Shown here: in pieces, positions 1 through 7,515 of the stretch
Position numbering within the stretch: position 1 is the first letter of the stretch
Layout: each line of letters begins with the position of its first letter
Assembly: GCA_937928015.1 (NCBI GenBank)
Contig: CALFXA010000181.1
Coordinates: forward strand, 1-23,207
Source of the DNA: an uncultured Anaerolineales bacterium
GTDB lineage: Bacteria > Chloroflexota > Anaerolineae > Anaerolineales > Villigracilaceae
Reading direction: 5' to 3'
DNA length: 23,207 nt
Position numbers and translations under genes: made by a program
Notes under the pieces: generated by a model
What the model was told of the DNA's origin: nothing
Databases searched by the model: none
The model's input: the letters and a program-made list of their open reading frames with translations, nothing else

Positions 1-1128
1 GCCAACGCCATTCACCGCGTCATCCTCAACGAGCAGACCGAGCAACAACTACATCACCTGACCGCCCTGCATCAGATCGACGTGGCCATCACCACCAACT
101 TCGACCTGAACGTCACGCTCAATCTCATTCTTTCCAATGTACGGGAGGAATTGGAGGTCGACGCAGCCAGCGTCCTGCTGCTGGACCCCGTGACCCACAC
201 GCTCGATTACGCCTCCGGGCTGGGATTCCACACCCGCAACATCGAGCGTTCCCACGTCGGAATCGGGGTCGGTTGTGCCGGGCGCGCCGCACTCGAATAC
301 CGCACCATCTGCTGCCGCGACCTGACCGATCAAAGCGGACCCTTCAGCCGGTCCTCGCTTTTAGCGGGGGAAGGCTTCGAGGTACATTACGCCACCCCGT
401 TGGTCGTCAAGGGGCAGGTCAAAGGTGTGCTGGAGGTCTTCCACCGCAGGGGTTTCGATCCCAACACGGAATGGATCGATTATTTCGAAACCCTTGCCAC
501 CCAGGCTGCCATCGCCATCGAGAGCGCGTCCCTCATGGAGAATCTGCAACGCTCCAACTCCGAATTGATGCTGGCCTACGACGCCACCATCGAGGGCTGG
601 TCCCGCGCCCTCGACCTGCGCGACCGGGAAACGGAGGGTCACACCCAACGCGTGGCGGACATGGCCTTGAAACTGGCCGAACGCATGGGCATGAGCAACG
701 GCGAAAAACAGGATTTGTGGCGCGGCGCTCTGCTGCACGACATCGGAAAGATGGGCATACCCGACGCGATCCTGCACAAACCTGGGAAACTCACCGACCC
801 TGAATGGGAGATCATGCGGCAACATCCCGTGTATGCCTACAACATGCTGGCCCCCATCACCTATCTGCGACATGCCCTGGACATCTCCTATTGTCATCAC
901 GAAAAATGGGACGGCAGCGGATATCCGCGCGGGCTGAAAGGCGAAGAGATTCCGCTGACCGCGCGTGTGTTCGCCGTGGTGGATGTCTTCGATGCGCTCA
1001 CCTCCGACCGTCCTTATCGCAAGGCCTGGTCGAAGGAAAAGGTGTATGAATACATTCGGGAACAGGCGGGGAAACAATTCGACCCGAAAATTGTGAGCGT
1101 CTTCCTCGAAAGCAAGTTGGCGGAATAA
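1..1128 (+). CDS. GAF domain / HD-GYP phosphodiesterase, 5' partial
   Basis: The reading frame is open from the first base, so the gene starts outside the window; 375 codons are visible. A GAF sensor domain spans roughly residues 26-185. An HD-GYP domain follows from about residue 205, with HDIGK (HD at residues 246-247), HHEKWDGSGYP (from residue 299) and the ARVFAVVDVFDALTSDRPYR segment. These metal-binding and GYP signatures are intact. The family hydrolyses cyclic di-GMP, and GAF domains usually gate output domains by binding a small ligand. An internal GTG at 82 could be read as a start, but it lies within the run-up to the GAF domain and the upstream frame (ending in LHHLTALHQID) looks like ordinary helical linker, so I treat the gene as 5' truncated. 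Missing N-terminal sensor or receiver domains are likely. A strong hairpin lies just downstream. Confidence 0.92.
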   Translation, partial: ANAIHRVILNEQTEQQLHHLTALHQIDVAITTNFDLNVTLNLILSNVREELEVDAASVLLLDPVTHTLDYASGLGFHTRNIERSHVGIGVGCAGRAALEYRTICCRDLTDQSGPFSRSSLLAGEGFEVHYATPLVVKGQVKGVLEVFHRRGFDPNTEWIDYFETLATQAAIAIESASLMENLQRSNSELMLAYDATIEGWSRALDLRDRETEGHTQRVADMALKLAERMGMSNGEKQDLWRGALLHDIGKMGIPDAILHKPGKLTDPEWEIMRQHPVYAYNMLAPITYLRHALDISYCHHEKWDGSGYPRGLKGEEIPLTARVFAVVDVFDALTSDRPYRKAWSKEKVYEYIREQAGKQFDPKIVSVFLESKLAE

Positions 1129-1138
1129 GTCAAGAAAC

Positions 1139-1167
1139 AGTTGGTCCCTGATTTTCAGGGACCAACT
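1139..1167. terminator. Bidirectional hairpin terminator between convergent genes
   Basis: A perfect 12-bp stem (AGTTGGTCCCTG pairing with CAGGGACCAACT) encloses a 5-nt ATTTT loop. It sits between the stop of the HD-GYP gene (1128) and the stop of the convergent aldo/keto reductase gene (1183). There is no long T-tract on either side, so termination strength is uncertain. Confidence 0.7.
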
Positions 1168-1182
1168 TGATTCGAGGAGGAA

Positions 1183-2154
1183 TTACCACGCGTACGCTTC
1201 GGGCGCTTCGCCGCCGGGGCCGGGCCAGATTTCGTCGATCTTCTTCATGGCATCCTTATTGAGTTTGATTTTGAACGCCCGCAGGGACCCGGTCAACTGC
1301 TCCATCGTGCGCGGACCAATGATGGGCGCCGTGACAACGGGATTCGCCAACAACCAGGCCAACGCCACATCGGCGGGCTGCTCGCCCAGGTCCCGGCAGA
1401 ATTGCTCCCAGGTCTTGAGGTTCGAGCGCTTCTTTTCGATGGTCTTCTTCATATCCTCGGAGGCGCGGCGTCCTTCCTTGATCTTTTGCAACACGCCGCC
1501 CAGCAACCCGCCTGAAAGCGGACTCCACGGGATGAGACCCAGTCCGTAATCCTTGCAGGCGGGGATGACCTCCAACTCGATCATGCGATCGTTCAGGCTG
1601 TACAGGCTCTGTTCGCAGACCAGCCCCATGAAGTGGCGGGCCCTGGCGGCCTCCTGCGCCTTGGCGATGTGCCAGCCTGCGAAGTTCGACGAGCCGACGT
1701 ACAGCACCTTGCCCTGTTGCACCAGCACGTCCATCGCCTGCCAGATTTCCTCCCACGGGGCCAGACGGTCCACATGGTGCATCTGATACAGGTCGATGTG
1801 ATCGGTCTGCATGCGCCGCAGTGACGCCTCGCACGCCTCGCGGATGTGTAGCGCCGAAAGCCGCGATTGATTCGGCCACTCGCCCATGCGCCCGAAGACC
1901 TTGGTGGCGATGACCGTCTTCTCGCGCCGTCCGCCGCCCTGGGCGAACCAGCGCCCGACGATGCTTTCGGTCACGCCTTCGCCGAGTTTCCAGCCGTAGA
2001 CATTGGCCGTGTCGAAGAAATTGATGCCCAGATCGAGGGCCTTGTCCATGATGGCGAAGGAATCCTCCTCGCTGGTTTGCGGACCAAAGTTCATGGTCCC
2101 CAAACAAAGGCGGGATACCTTGAGGCCGGTACGGCCAAGCTGAGTGAACTCCAT
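1183..2154 (-). CDS. Aldo/keto reductase
   Basis: A 323-residue NAD(P)H-dependent oxidoreductase of the aldo/keto reductase superfamily, predicted to be cytosolic, reducing aldehydes or ketones; the physiological substrate cannot be told. The N-terminus has the typical LGRTGLKVSRLCLGTMNFG. The catalytic tetrad is visible as D48 and Y53 (in FFDTANVYG), K85 (IATKVFG) and H126 (DLYQMHHVD). The cofactor region includes VGSSNF and, near the C-terminus, PIIGPRTMEQL. Length and motifs fit the YajO/YghZ-like group. I chose the ATG at 2154 because AGGAG lies 7 nt upstream; the frame remains open to 2286 but that extension runs into the promoter region of the divergent gene. A perfect TATAAT lies 37 nt upstream of the start. 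Confidence 0.92.
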   Translation of the reverse strand: MEFTQLGRTGLKVSRLCLGTMNFGPQTSEEDSFAIMDKALDLGINFFDTANVYGWKLGEGVTESIVGRWFAQGGGRREKTVIATKVFGRMGEWPNQSRLSALHIREACEASLRRMQTDHIDLYQMHHVDRLAPWEEIWQAMDVLVQQGKVLYVGSSNFAGWHIAKAQEAARARHFMGLVCEQSLYSLNDRMIELEVIPACKDYGLGLIPWSPLSGGLLGGVLQKIKEGRRASEDMKKTIEKKRSNLKTWEQFCRDLGEQPADVALAWLLANPVVTAPIIGPRTMEQLTGSLRAFKIKLNKDAMKKIDEIWPGPGGEAPEAYAW

Positions 2155-2191
2155 GATGATGCTCCTGTTTTGCAGAAATTGCTTCTTCAAA

Positions 2192-2197
2192 ATTATA
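2192..2197 (-). promoter_or_regulatory. Putative -10 box for the aldo/keto reductase
   Basis: Read on the minus strand this is a perfect TATAAT, 37 nt upstream of the ATG at 2154. No good -35 hexamer is found at 16-18 nt spacing, so the call rests on the -10 alone. Confidence 0.4.
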
Positions 2198-2223
2198 TCC
2201 CCGAAGTCCTCCCGTTTTCCCTG

Positions 2224-2251
2224 TTGGAATTTTTCGAAAATCCCGTACAAT
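2224..2251 (+). promoter_or_regulatory. Putative sigma-70 promoter for the 916-residue protein gene
   Basis: TTGGAA (2224-2229) and TACAAT (2246-2251) are separated by 16 nt, about 45 nt upstream of the ATG at 2297. The -10 overlaps a small symmetric element, GTAC-AATAT-GTAC (2245-2257). Confidence 0.5.
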
Positions 2252-2296
2252 ATGTACCAGTAATATCCATAAAGCGACCGATTCAAGGAGTGGCAG

Positions 2297-5047
2297 ATGG
2301 CTGGGAACCTGTATTTTCAGTGGCAGAACGACGCGTTGCGCAAAACCATTTATCCGATGCGTGAAGTCAAACTGCGTGACTTCCTGGTCTACTTCAACGA
2401 GATCGACCTGTGGAAGCAATATAAAGATAAAACTCCCGCCGCGCTACAAGCCGAGGTCAAGGCGTATAACGACGCGCAGGCCGCCCTACTGGTCAGCGCC
2501 TACAAGACCTACACCGGCCTGCGTGCCTATTTCATGAAAGCCGACGTGCGCACCGATTACGCCAAATTCTTGCCCATCGATGAGAACGAACTGGCGCGCA
2601 TCAACGAATTCCACGGCGGCTTCATCACCTATCTGCCAAAATCCACCGACGTGCGCAGCGAGGAAAACCTGGTCCTCAACCAGATCCTGCCCTGGAAGGA
2701 ACATTGCCGCATCCTGCGCCTGCAATTCGGGCAGAAGACCCGCCGCCTCGAAAACATGGACCCTGCCAACCCCAAGTTCCCCATCGAGACCAAGGAACTG
2801 GAACAGCTCAAAAATGTCACCATTCCAATGGCCGAATCTGAACTCAACCGCGTGGAGGATTTTGCCGATTCCATCGCGCGCATCAAGCCGCGCAAGATGG
2901 AATACGACAAATCGCAAAAGACCTCGCAGGATCGCAAGGCGGAGATCAATCGCCGCCTGCCCGCGCTCGACTCGGAGATCAAACCGCTGGAGGCGAAACA
3001 GCAGGAGCTTTCCACTGCCCTGACGCGACTCAAGAACCCGCCCGCGCTGGATCCCATCAAAGCGTATTTCTCCAGCCCGGACGCTTCCGCCCAACTGCGC
3101 AGGCTCGCCCCGCAAGTGGACCCGGCCCGCATCACCAAGGTCAACGGCCTGCACAAGGCGCTGATGGACGAGTTCAATTACGTCGCCGATCCCAATGTCA
3201 AGCTGGCGACCATCAAGAACCACAGCTTCAATTGGTCGCAAGAGGTCAAGGCGCTTGAGAAGGAAGCCGTCACCCTCGACACGAATCTCAGGAACATGCC
3301 CGCCGACTGGAAGGAACGTCCCGCCCGCCAGGCACGGCTGGACCAGATCCGCAACACCGAGCTCAAGGTCACGAACGATGAGTTGAACAAGATTAACGAC
3401 TTCTACGCCGCCTTCGAGTTCACACTCAAGCCGCAGGCCGACCGTGATCGTGACATCCAGGCCAGGCAGACCGAGCTGACGAAAGTCCAGCAGGAGCTGA
3501 CAGGTTACAAGAAGGAACAATCCGACCTGCAAGCCGAACTCAAGTCCATCGACGCGGCGGCGGGCGGCTCGATGGAAAAGTTCATGACCACCTATACCCC
3601 GCCCAAAGAGGTCACCGCCCGCGACATCGCCTTGTGGAAGAGTGAAGCCTTCAAGGCCTCGCTGGTCGGCAAGGACCAGGCCGCCCTGCTCGAAGAAGTG
3701 GTCAAACGCTTCTGGGCCCAGCCCGAGCGCTATCCGCTTTGGCTGCAATATATGGTGGTGCATTTCTCGGGCATGCGCTACGCCAGCGCCCACGGCTCGT
3801 GGGCCGACCCCAAGGACCTGCTCATCCGTCTCGGCGCGCCGAAGGTCGAGGCCGCAATCAAGGCGCTGGACGATGCCGCCGTCGAGCAGCGCTGCAAAGA
3901 GAAGATCGCGCAATACGAAGGGACGGCCACGCCCAAGCCAAAACTTGCCACCACCACCGACCCCGAGTGGAAACAGCGCATCGGCTGGAACCTGCCCAAC
4001 GTCAAGGCGCTTGGGCCCCAGACCCGCCGCATCGGCCTGACAGAACTGTCCAAGGACGAAGCCGCTTACGAGATCCGCAGCAAGCCCACGCAGGAAGTGC
4101 TCGACACGCTGCTCTCGATGAGCCAGTTCCCCGCCTGGGCCTGGAAGGAGATCGTCAAGTTCACCCCGCTGCGAGTCACCGAAGTGACCGACGTCGGATG
4201 GGAAAAACTCACCGCGCAGGAAGAATCCGAGCGTTACCTGCCGCAGCATAATGAAATCCGCGCCATTCTGGATGCCTGGGAGAATGCTGACGCTACGGCC
4301 TGGCGCGAGGAGCATGGCCGCACGCACGAGTTGATCGTCTCACGCGCCGTCTGCAACGAGACTGCCGAACACTGTCAACACATCCGCGGACACCTCCCGC
4401 CCGGCGGTCTGACCCCCAAGCCGGGCTGGTATCGCAAGAACGAGGACGAGAACAAACTGCCTGGCATGCCGCGTCCCTATTACACCTATGCCACCTCCGA
4501 AAAGGATTACACCGTGGGCGCCAGCATCCTATGGCTGCGCTTCGTCAACACCGAGCCGAATCCATGGCAGATCGCCAAGGCCGTCAGCACCAAGAGCGGC
4601 GTGGGGCTGATGCCAACCACGACCGGCAACGCCAAGGCTGGCTCAGGCTGGACCTACCACAGCGGCGACACGGTCACGCGCAGCCGTTCTACGATTGATG
4701 CCAATAAGCAGCGCGTCAACGAGCAGCAATGGCTGCGCTGGATCCACGAGGCCACCGTGGCCGAGGTCGGCGAAACGGCGGATGGCAAGGTCATCCTCAC
4801 CTACGAGACCGCCCTGCCCGACGATGACCGCGGCACCTCGTCCATTGGCATCTTCAAGAAACCGCTCGAATGGTTCCTGACCGACGGAGACGAAGACAAC
4901 TACAACCGTTCCTTCGTCGGCTACGTGCCCGAGGGACAGGCACCCATGCAGGACCTGGCGCGCATGCTCGACTGGAGCAAGATCCTGCGCCGACCGATCC
5001 AGCCTGCCGAGGTGGCGGCGTATAAGAAGAAATACCCGTTTGCATAA
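2297..5047 (+). CDS. Uncharacterised 916-residue coiled-coil protein with internal duplication
   Basis: I do not recognise this family. The start is well supported by AAGGAG 6 nt before the ATG. There is no signal peptide or membrane segment, so it is probably cytosolic. Residues about 30-425 are helical and charged, with coiled-coil-like stretches near 200-245 and 385-420. Two units of about 180 residues align by eye. RAYF (76-79) matches KAYF (255-258). DENELARINEFHGGF (from 95) matches DPARITKVNGLHKAL (from 275). SELNRVEDFADSI (181-193) matches DELNKINDFYAAF (361-373). Residues 425-640 are a separate region with many aromatic residues. Residues 700-880 look globular and beta-rich (PKPGWYRKNED, WTYHSG, GTSSIGIFKKPLEWF). 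The gene stands alone between a divergent reductase gene and a terminator-like hairpin. A role in scaffolding or protein contacts is only a guess from composition. Confidence 0.88.
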   Translation: MAGNLYFQWQNDALRKTIYPMREVKLRDFLVYFNEIDLWKQYKDKTPAALQAEVKAYNDAQAALLVSAYKTYTGLRAYFMKADVRTDYAKFLPIDENELARINEFHGGFITYLPKSTDVRSEENLVLNQILPWKEHCRILRLQFGQKTRRLENMDPANPKFPIETKELEQLKNVTIPMAESELNRVEDFADSIARIKPRKMEYDKSQKTSQDRKAEINRRLPALDSEIKPLEAKQQELSTALTRLKNPPALDPIKAYFSSPDASAQLRRLAPQVDPARITKVNGLHKALMDEFNYVADPNVKLATIKNHSFNWSQEVKALEKEAVTLDTNLRNMPADWKERPARQARLDQIRNTELKVTNDELNKINDFYAAFEFTLKPQADRDRDIQARQTELTKVQQELTGYKKEQSDLQAELKSIDAAAGGSMEKFMTTYTPPKEVTARDIALWKSEAFKASLVGKDQAALLEEVVKRFWAQPERYPLWLQYMVVHFSGMRYASAHGSWADPKDLLIRLGAPKVEAAIKALDDAAVEQRCKEKIAQYEGTATPKPKLATTTDPEWKQRIGWNLPNVKALGPQTRRIGLTELSKDEAAYEIRSKPTQEVLDTLLSMSQFPAWAWKEIVKFTPLRVTEVTDVGWEKLTAQEESERYLPQHNEIRAILDAWENADATAWREEHGRTHELIVSRAVCNETAEHCQHIRGHLPPGGLTPKPGWYRKNEDENKLPGMPRPYYTYATSEKDYTVGASILWLRFVNTEPNPWQIAKAVSTKSGVGLMPTTTGNAKAGSGWTYHSGDTVTRSRSTIDANKQRVNEQQWLRWIHEATVAEVGETADGKVILTYETALPDDDRGTSSIGIFKKPLEWFLTDGDEDNYNRSFVGYVPEGQAPMQDLARMLDWSKILRRPIQPAEVAAYKKKYPFA

Positions 5048-5061
5048 CCCGTTTTAGATTC

Positions 5062-5139
5062 ACCACGGAGGACACTGAGAACACAGAGAAAAGCTCTTAA
5101 AAATCTCTGTGAACTCTGTGATCTCCGTGGTAATTTTTT
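5062..5139 (+). repeat. Long imperfect hairpin (dispersed-repeat type) with T-tract
   Basis: Two 28-nt arms (5062-5089 and 5104-5131) pair with only a few mismatches around a 14-nt loop. The outer stem ACCACGGAG/CTCCGTGGT is perfect, and TTTTTT follows at 5134-5139. The motif style (ACCACGGAG, ACACAGAG) matches short hairpin repeats I know to be scattered through many environmental bacterial genomes. Here it probably also terminates the 916-residue gene. Confidence 0.7.
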
Positions 5140-5182
5140 GATTGCAACTTTTACCCCTGCCCGCCTGTATTACACTACAAGC

Positions 5183-5731
5183 ATGGAAGCGTCCCCTGAC
5201 CGCGACCTGATTCTGCGTGCCCGTCGCGGTGACCCCGAGGCGTTCGGCGAACTCGTTCGCGCCCACCAAGCGGGCGTGTTCAACGTGTGTTATCGCATGA
5301 TGGGCGAACGCCGCGAGGCCGAGGACATGGCGCAGGAGGCCTTCCTCCGCGCTTATGAACGCATCCACACCTTCGATGTGGAACGTCCCTTCGGCCCGTG
5401 GATGCGGCGCGTGGCCGCCAACGTGTGTCTGAATCAACTGGCCGCGCACAAGCCCGAGCCCGCCGAACTGGACGAGGAACGGGACGCCGACCCCGCCCCG
5501 TTGCCAGAGTCAGGCCGCGAGGTCCAGGAAGAGGCCGAACGCGTGCGAGACGCCTTGCGCAGGCTGCTGCCGCATTATCGCGCGGTGATCGAGTTGCGGC
5601 ATTATCAAGACCTGTCGTATGATGAGATCGCAGCCGAGTTGAAGATTCCGTTGAGCAACGTGAAGAGTCACCTGTTCCGCGCCCGAAAAATTTTGGCAGA
5701 GAGTTTGAGCCATGAACCATCTCTCCGATGA
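5183..5731 (+). CDS. ECF-type RNA polymerase sigma factor
   Basis: A 182-residue sigma-70 family protein with only regions 2 and 4, as in extracytoplasmic function (ECF) sigma factors. Region 2 covers about residues 20-90 (DPEAFGELVRAHQAGVFNVC, AEDMAQEAFLRAYERI). Region 4 covers about 124-175 and carries the helix-turn-helix (LSYDEIAAELKIPLSNVKSH). An acidic, proline-rich linker lies between them. I chose the ATG at 5183; a TTG start at 5138 is possible but would add residues encoded by the promoter region. No Shine-Dalgarno is visible. TATTAC/TACACT lies 7-10 nt before the ATG, which would suit a leaderless transcript. The gene overlaps the next one, a zinc-finger anti-sigma gene, by 20 nt, so the two are almost certainly co-expressed and act as a regulatory pair. 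Confidence 0.93.
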   Translation: MEASPDRDLILRARRGDPEAFGELVRAHQAGVFNVCYRMMGERREAEDMAQEAFLRAYERIHTFDVERPFGPWMRRVAANVCLNQLAAHKPEPAELDEERDADPAPLPESGREVQEEAERVRDALRRLLPHYRAVIELRHYQDLSYDEIAAELKIPLSNVKSHLFRARKILAESLSHEPSLR

Positions 5732-6254
5732 AATCCTGAATGAATATCTCGACGATGTGCTGCCACCCGATGCGCGGGCGGAGGTTGAATCGCATCTGCG
5801 CGACTGCGCCGACTGTGAGCTGAGTCTGGACCAGTTGGCGGACCTGTTCTTCGAGTTGTCCGCTCTGCCCGATGCTGAACTGACGCGTGATCTCTCCGCC
5901 GATGTGGTGCGGACCCTGACCCCGCAGCCGCTGCCGCGCCTCCTCAAGTGGATGGCGCTTCTGCAAGTGGCGGCCGCGCTCACGGCACTGGTCGCTTCAC
6001 TGCCGCTGTTGCAAACGATGTTCGCGATGGACGTCCCCGCGATCACGTTGCCGACCCTGCTCGACCTGACCCTGCGCTTCGAGCAAGCGGTCGTAGAGAT
6101 GAAAACCCTGTTCACGCCATACCAATGGCAGATGCCGCGCCTGAGTTTCGAAGTATCCAGCCTGTATATCACCGTGGCCGTCTTCAGCGTGACGTTGTTG
6201 TGGCTGGTAGGCAACGGGCTGTTGTTGCGCAAGTCGAATTTGATCCGCTCGTAA
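5712..6254 (+). CDS. Membrane-anchored anti-sigma factor, zf-HC2 type
   Basis: A 180-residue protein whose N-terminal domain carries the HxxxCxxC zinc signature of ZAS anti-sigma factors (H28, C32, C35 in SHLRDCADC). This domain normally clamps the cognate ECF sigma factor. Two hydrophobic segments, about residues 78-104 and 148-172, should span the membrane. The roughly 40 residues between them would lie outside the cell and could sense the inducing signal. The start codon lies inside the sigma gene (20-nt overlap), typical of translational coupling. The stop codon overlaps the AAGGAG of the next gene, indicating one operon. The signal sensed is not evident. Confidence 0.88.
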   Translation: MNHLSDEILNEYLDDVLPPDARAEVESHLRDCADCELSLDQLADLFFELSALPDAELTRDLSADVVRTLTPQPLPRLLKWMALLQVAAALTALVASLPLLQTMFAMDVPAITLPTLLDLTLRFEQAVVEMKTLFTPYQWQMPRLSFEVSSLYITVAVFSVTLLWLVGNGLLLRKSNLIRS

Positions 6255-6266
6255 GGAGTTTCTTTC

Positions 6267-6761
6267 ATGAACAACATCGTCGGGTTCGTGATCCTGGTCG
6301 TATTGCTCGCCGTTGGGTTGGTGGGATTCTTTCTGGTCGTCGAAGCGCTCTTCCCCGCGCGCGTGGAGAAGACCCGCTTTGCCGCGCAGCACATGGCCGG
6401 CCGCTCGCTGATGGTGGGCGTGGTGAATTTTTTGTTCTTCGGCGTGATTGCACTTGTGCTGTTCAGTATCAGCAATAACGCAACGGGGCTGGTCAAAGGC
6501 ATCGTCTTGATCCCCGCCTTGTTCCTGACGGGCATTCTGCTGATCGGCCTGTCCTTCGGGCTGACGAGCATGGTGGGAGTTCTGGGCGAGCGCATCCTCC
6601 CCGATCAGTCCGCGTGGAAACGCACCTTGTGGAGCACGCTGGCGCTCAGCCTCGGCAGCGCTGTCCCCGTGGCGGGCTGGTTCCTTCTGCTGCCCTACGT
6701 CGGCCTGACCGGGCTGGGGGCATTCATCCTGAGTTTCTTCTCGAAACCTCAAGGAAGTTAA
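6267..6761 (+). CDS. Four-helix integral membrane protein (paralogue of 6936-7448)
   Basis: A 164-residue, very hydrophobic protein with about four membrane spans (residues 4-27, 48-68, 76-104 and 122-156). It starts 12 nt after the anti-sigma stop, with AAGGAG 7 nt before the ATG, and is presumably the last gene of the sigma-factor operon because a terminator follows. Family unknown to me. It is clearly related to the protein at 6936-7448: both have LFP at residues 28-30, VE at 33-34, and a late PV-x-GWF-xxx-P motif (134-143 here, 129-138 there). It may be a target or accessory part of the envelope response controlled by the sigma factor, which is inference from position only. Confidence 0.82.
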   Translation: MNNIVGFVILVVLLAVGLVGFFLVVEALFPARVEKTRFAAQHMAGRSLMVGVVNFLFFGVIALVLFSISNNATGLVKGIVLIPALFLTGILLIGLSFGLTSMVGVLGERILPDQSAWKRTLWSTLALSLGSAVPVAGWFLLLPYVGLTGLGAFILSFFSKPQGS

Positions 6762-6796
6762 CTGCGAAGCAGCTAAGAACACAAAGGAAATTTTAG

Positions 6797-6818
6797 GACG
6801 CGCTTAGGCGCGTCTTTT
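6797..6818 (+). terminator. Rho-independent terminator of the sigma-factor operon
   Basis: A perfect 7-bp GC-rich stem (GACGCGC/GCGCGTC) with a TTAG loop, followed by TTTTTATTTT. It lies 36 nt after the stop of the first membrane-protein gene. Confidence 0.85.
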
Positions 6819-6890
6819 TATTTTCGTATCCTTCGTGGATACTCTGCAACATTTCAACGGACTCCGATGTATAGCAGGTAACAAAGTTCA

Positions 6891-6918
6891 TTCGCGCTTC
6901 GACTACGCTCAGCGCGAA
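6891..6918. repeat. REP-like hairpin, CTTCGACT...CTCAGCG family, copy 1
   Basis: A perfect 8-bp inverted repeat (TTCGCGCT at 6891-6898, AGCGCGAA at 6911-6918) with a 12-nt loop TCGACTACGCTC. The core closely matches the element at 9003-9044. It sits just upstream of the ribosome-binding site of the second membrane-protein gene. Confidence 0.65.
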
Positions 6919-6935
6919 CTCACAAGGAGTTTCTC

Positions 6936-7448
6936 ATGGCTGACATTTCCGCGATCTTCTTCATCCTGCTTATCATCGGCGTGTCGTATCCCGCCCTGTT
7001 GACAGCTTGGTGGCTACTGTTCCCGTCCACGGTGGAGCGCGCCCGCGTGCGCCTCGACCGCACGCCCTGGCAATCGTTCTGGCTGGGCGGCGTGGTATTG
7101 GCCGTGCTGGTCATCCCGACCGTAATCCTGCTGGCTCTGCCCTTCGGCCCTGCCAAGTTCCTCGGCTGGATCCTGATCGCGTTGACCCTGGCCTTCTCGG
7201 GACTCGGCGCGGCGGGATTGGCCGCCCGTCTCGGCGAGCAGGTCGGCCGCCTCAGCCTCGCCAGTGGACTCGGCGCCTTCGTGCGTGGCGCGGTTATCCT
7301 CGAACTGGCTTCGTTCTTTCCCGTCATCGGCTGGTTCATCTTCTTCCCGCTGGCCACCGTCGCCACGCTGGGAGCGGTGGCCTTCGCCCTGCTGCACTGG
7401 CTGCCCAAGTCAGCGCAGGCGGTCGAACCCGCGCCCACACAGGCCTAA
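6936..7448 (+). CDS. Four-helix integral membrane protein (paralogue of 6267-6761)
   Basis: A 170-residue hydrophobic protein with about four membrane spans (residues 5-29, 47-69, 75-97, 120-153) and a proline-rich, probably cytoplasmic tail. It has AAGGAG 7-8 nt before the ATG at 6936; the leader AAGGAGTTTCTCATG is nearly identical to that of the paralogue at 6267, supporting duplication that included the leader. Shared residues are LFP (28-30), VE (33-34) and PVIGWFIFFP (129-138). A terminator and a repeat hairpin separate it from the sigma operon, so it may be transcribed independently, although no clear promoter was found in the 174-nt gap. Function unknown. Confidence 0.82.
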   Translation: MADISAIFFILLIIGVSYPALLTAWWLLFPSTVERARVRLDRTPWQSFWLGGVVLAVLVIPTVILLALPFGPAKFLGWILIALTLAFSGLGAAGLAARLGEQVGRLSLASGLGAFVRGAVILELASFFPVIGWFIFFPLATVATLGAVAFALLHWLPKSAQAVEPAPTQA

Positions 7449-7453
7449 ATCCA

Positions 7454-7513
7454 ACCAGAGATAAACGGCGATGAACAAAGATTCATCCCTGTTTATCTCC
7501 GTTCATCCCTGGT
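7454..7513. repeat. Imperfect long hairpin abutting the DUF1800 start
   Basis: About 24-nt arms starting ACCAG (7454-7458) and ending CTGGT (7509-7513) pair with scattered mismatches (GATGAAC with GTTTATC, AACGG with CCGTT). This is another short hairpin type I know to be widespread in environmental genomes. It ends 2 nt before the ATG at 7516, so it occupies the position where a ribosome-binding site would be expected. Confidence 0.6.
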
Positions 7514-7515
7514 GA

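Noticed and set aside
82..1128. GTG at 82 as the true start of the HD-GYP gene
   Set aside because: The frame is open to the first base of the window and the upstream residues look like a normal linker into the GAF domain; no ribosome-binding site precedes the GTG.
2298..2324. NLYFQ at residues 4-8 of the 916-residue protein, resembling a TEV protease tag
   Set aside because: A full site would need E before NLYFQ and G or S after it; here it is GNLYFQW in a natural context with a native ribosome-binding site, so it is coincidence and not a vector-derived tag.
2486..4327. A 613-codon open frame on the minus strand
   Set aside because: It lies entirely antisense to the 916-residue gene, which has a good ribosome-binding site and coherent repeats. 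The antisense frame is a by-product of GC-rich codon use and resembles no protein.
5510..6595. A 361-codon minus-strand open frame across the sigma/anti-sigma genes
   Set aside because: It is antisense to three genes with recognised domains or topology; its Arg/Ser/Thr-rich composition is typical of a shadow frame.
6826..6842. Small hairpin GTATCC-TTCGT-GGATAC after the sigma-operon terminator
   Set aside because: Only a 6-bp stem without a T-tract, directly after a much better terminator; too weak to call a separate functional element.
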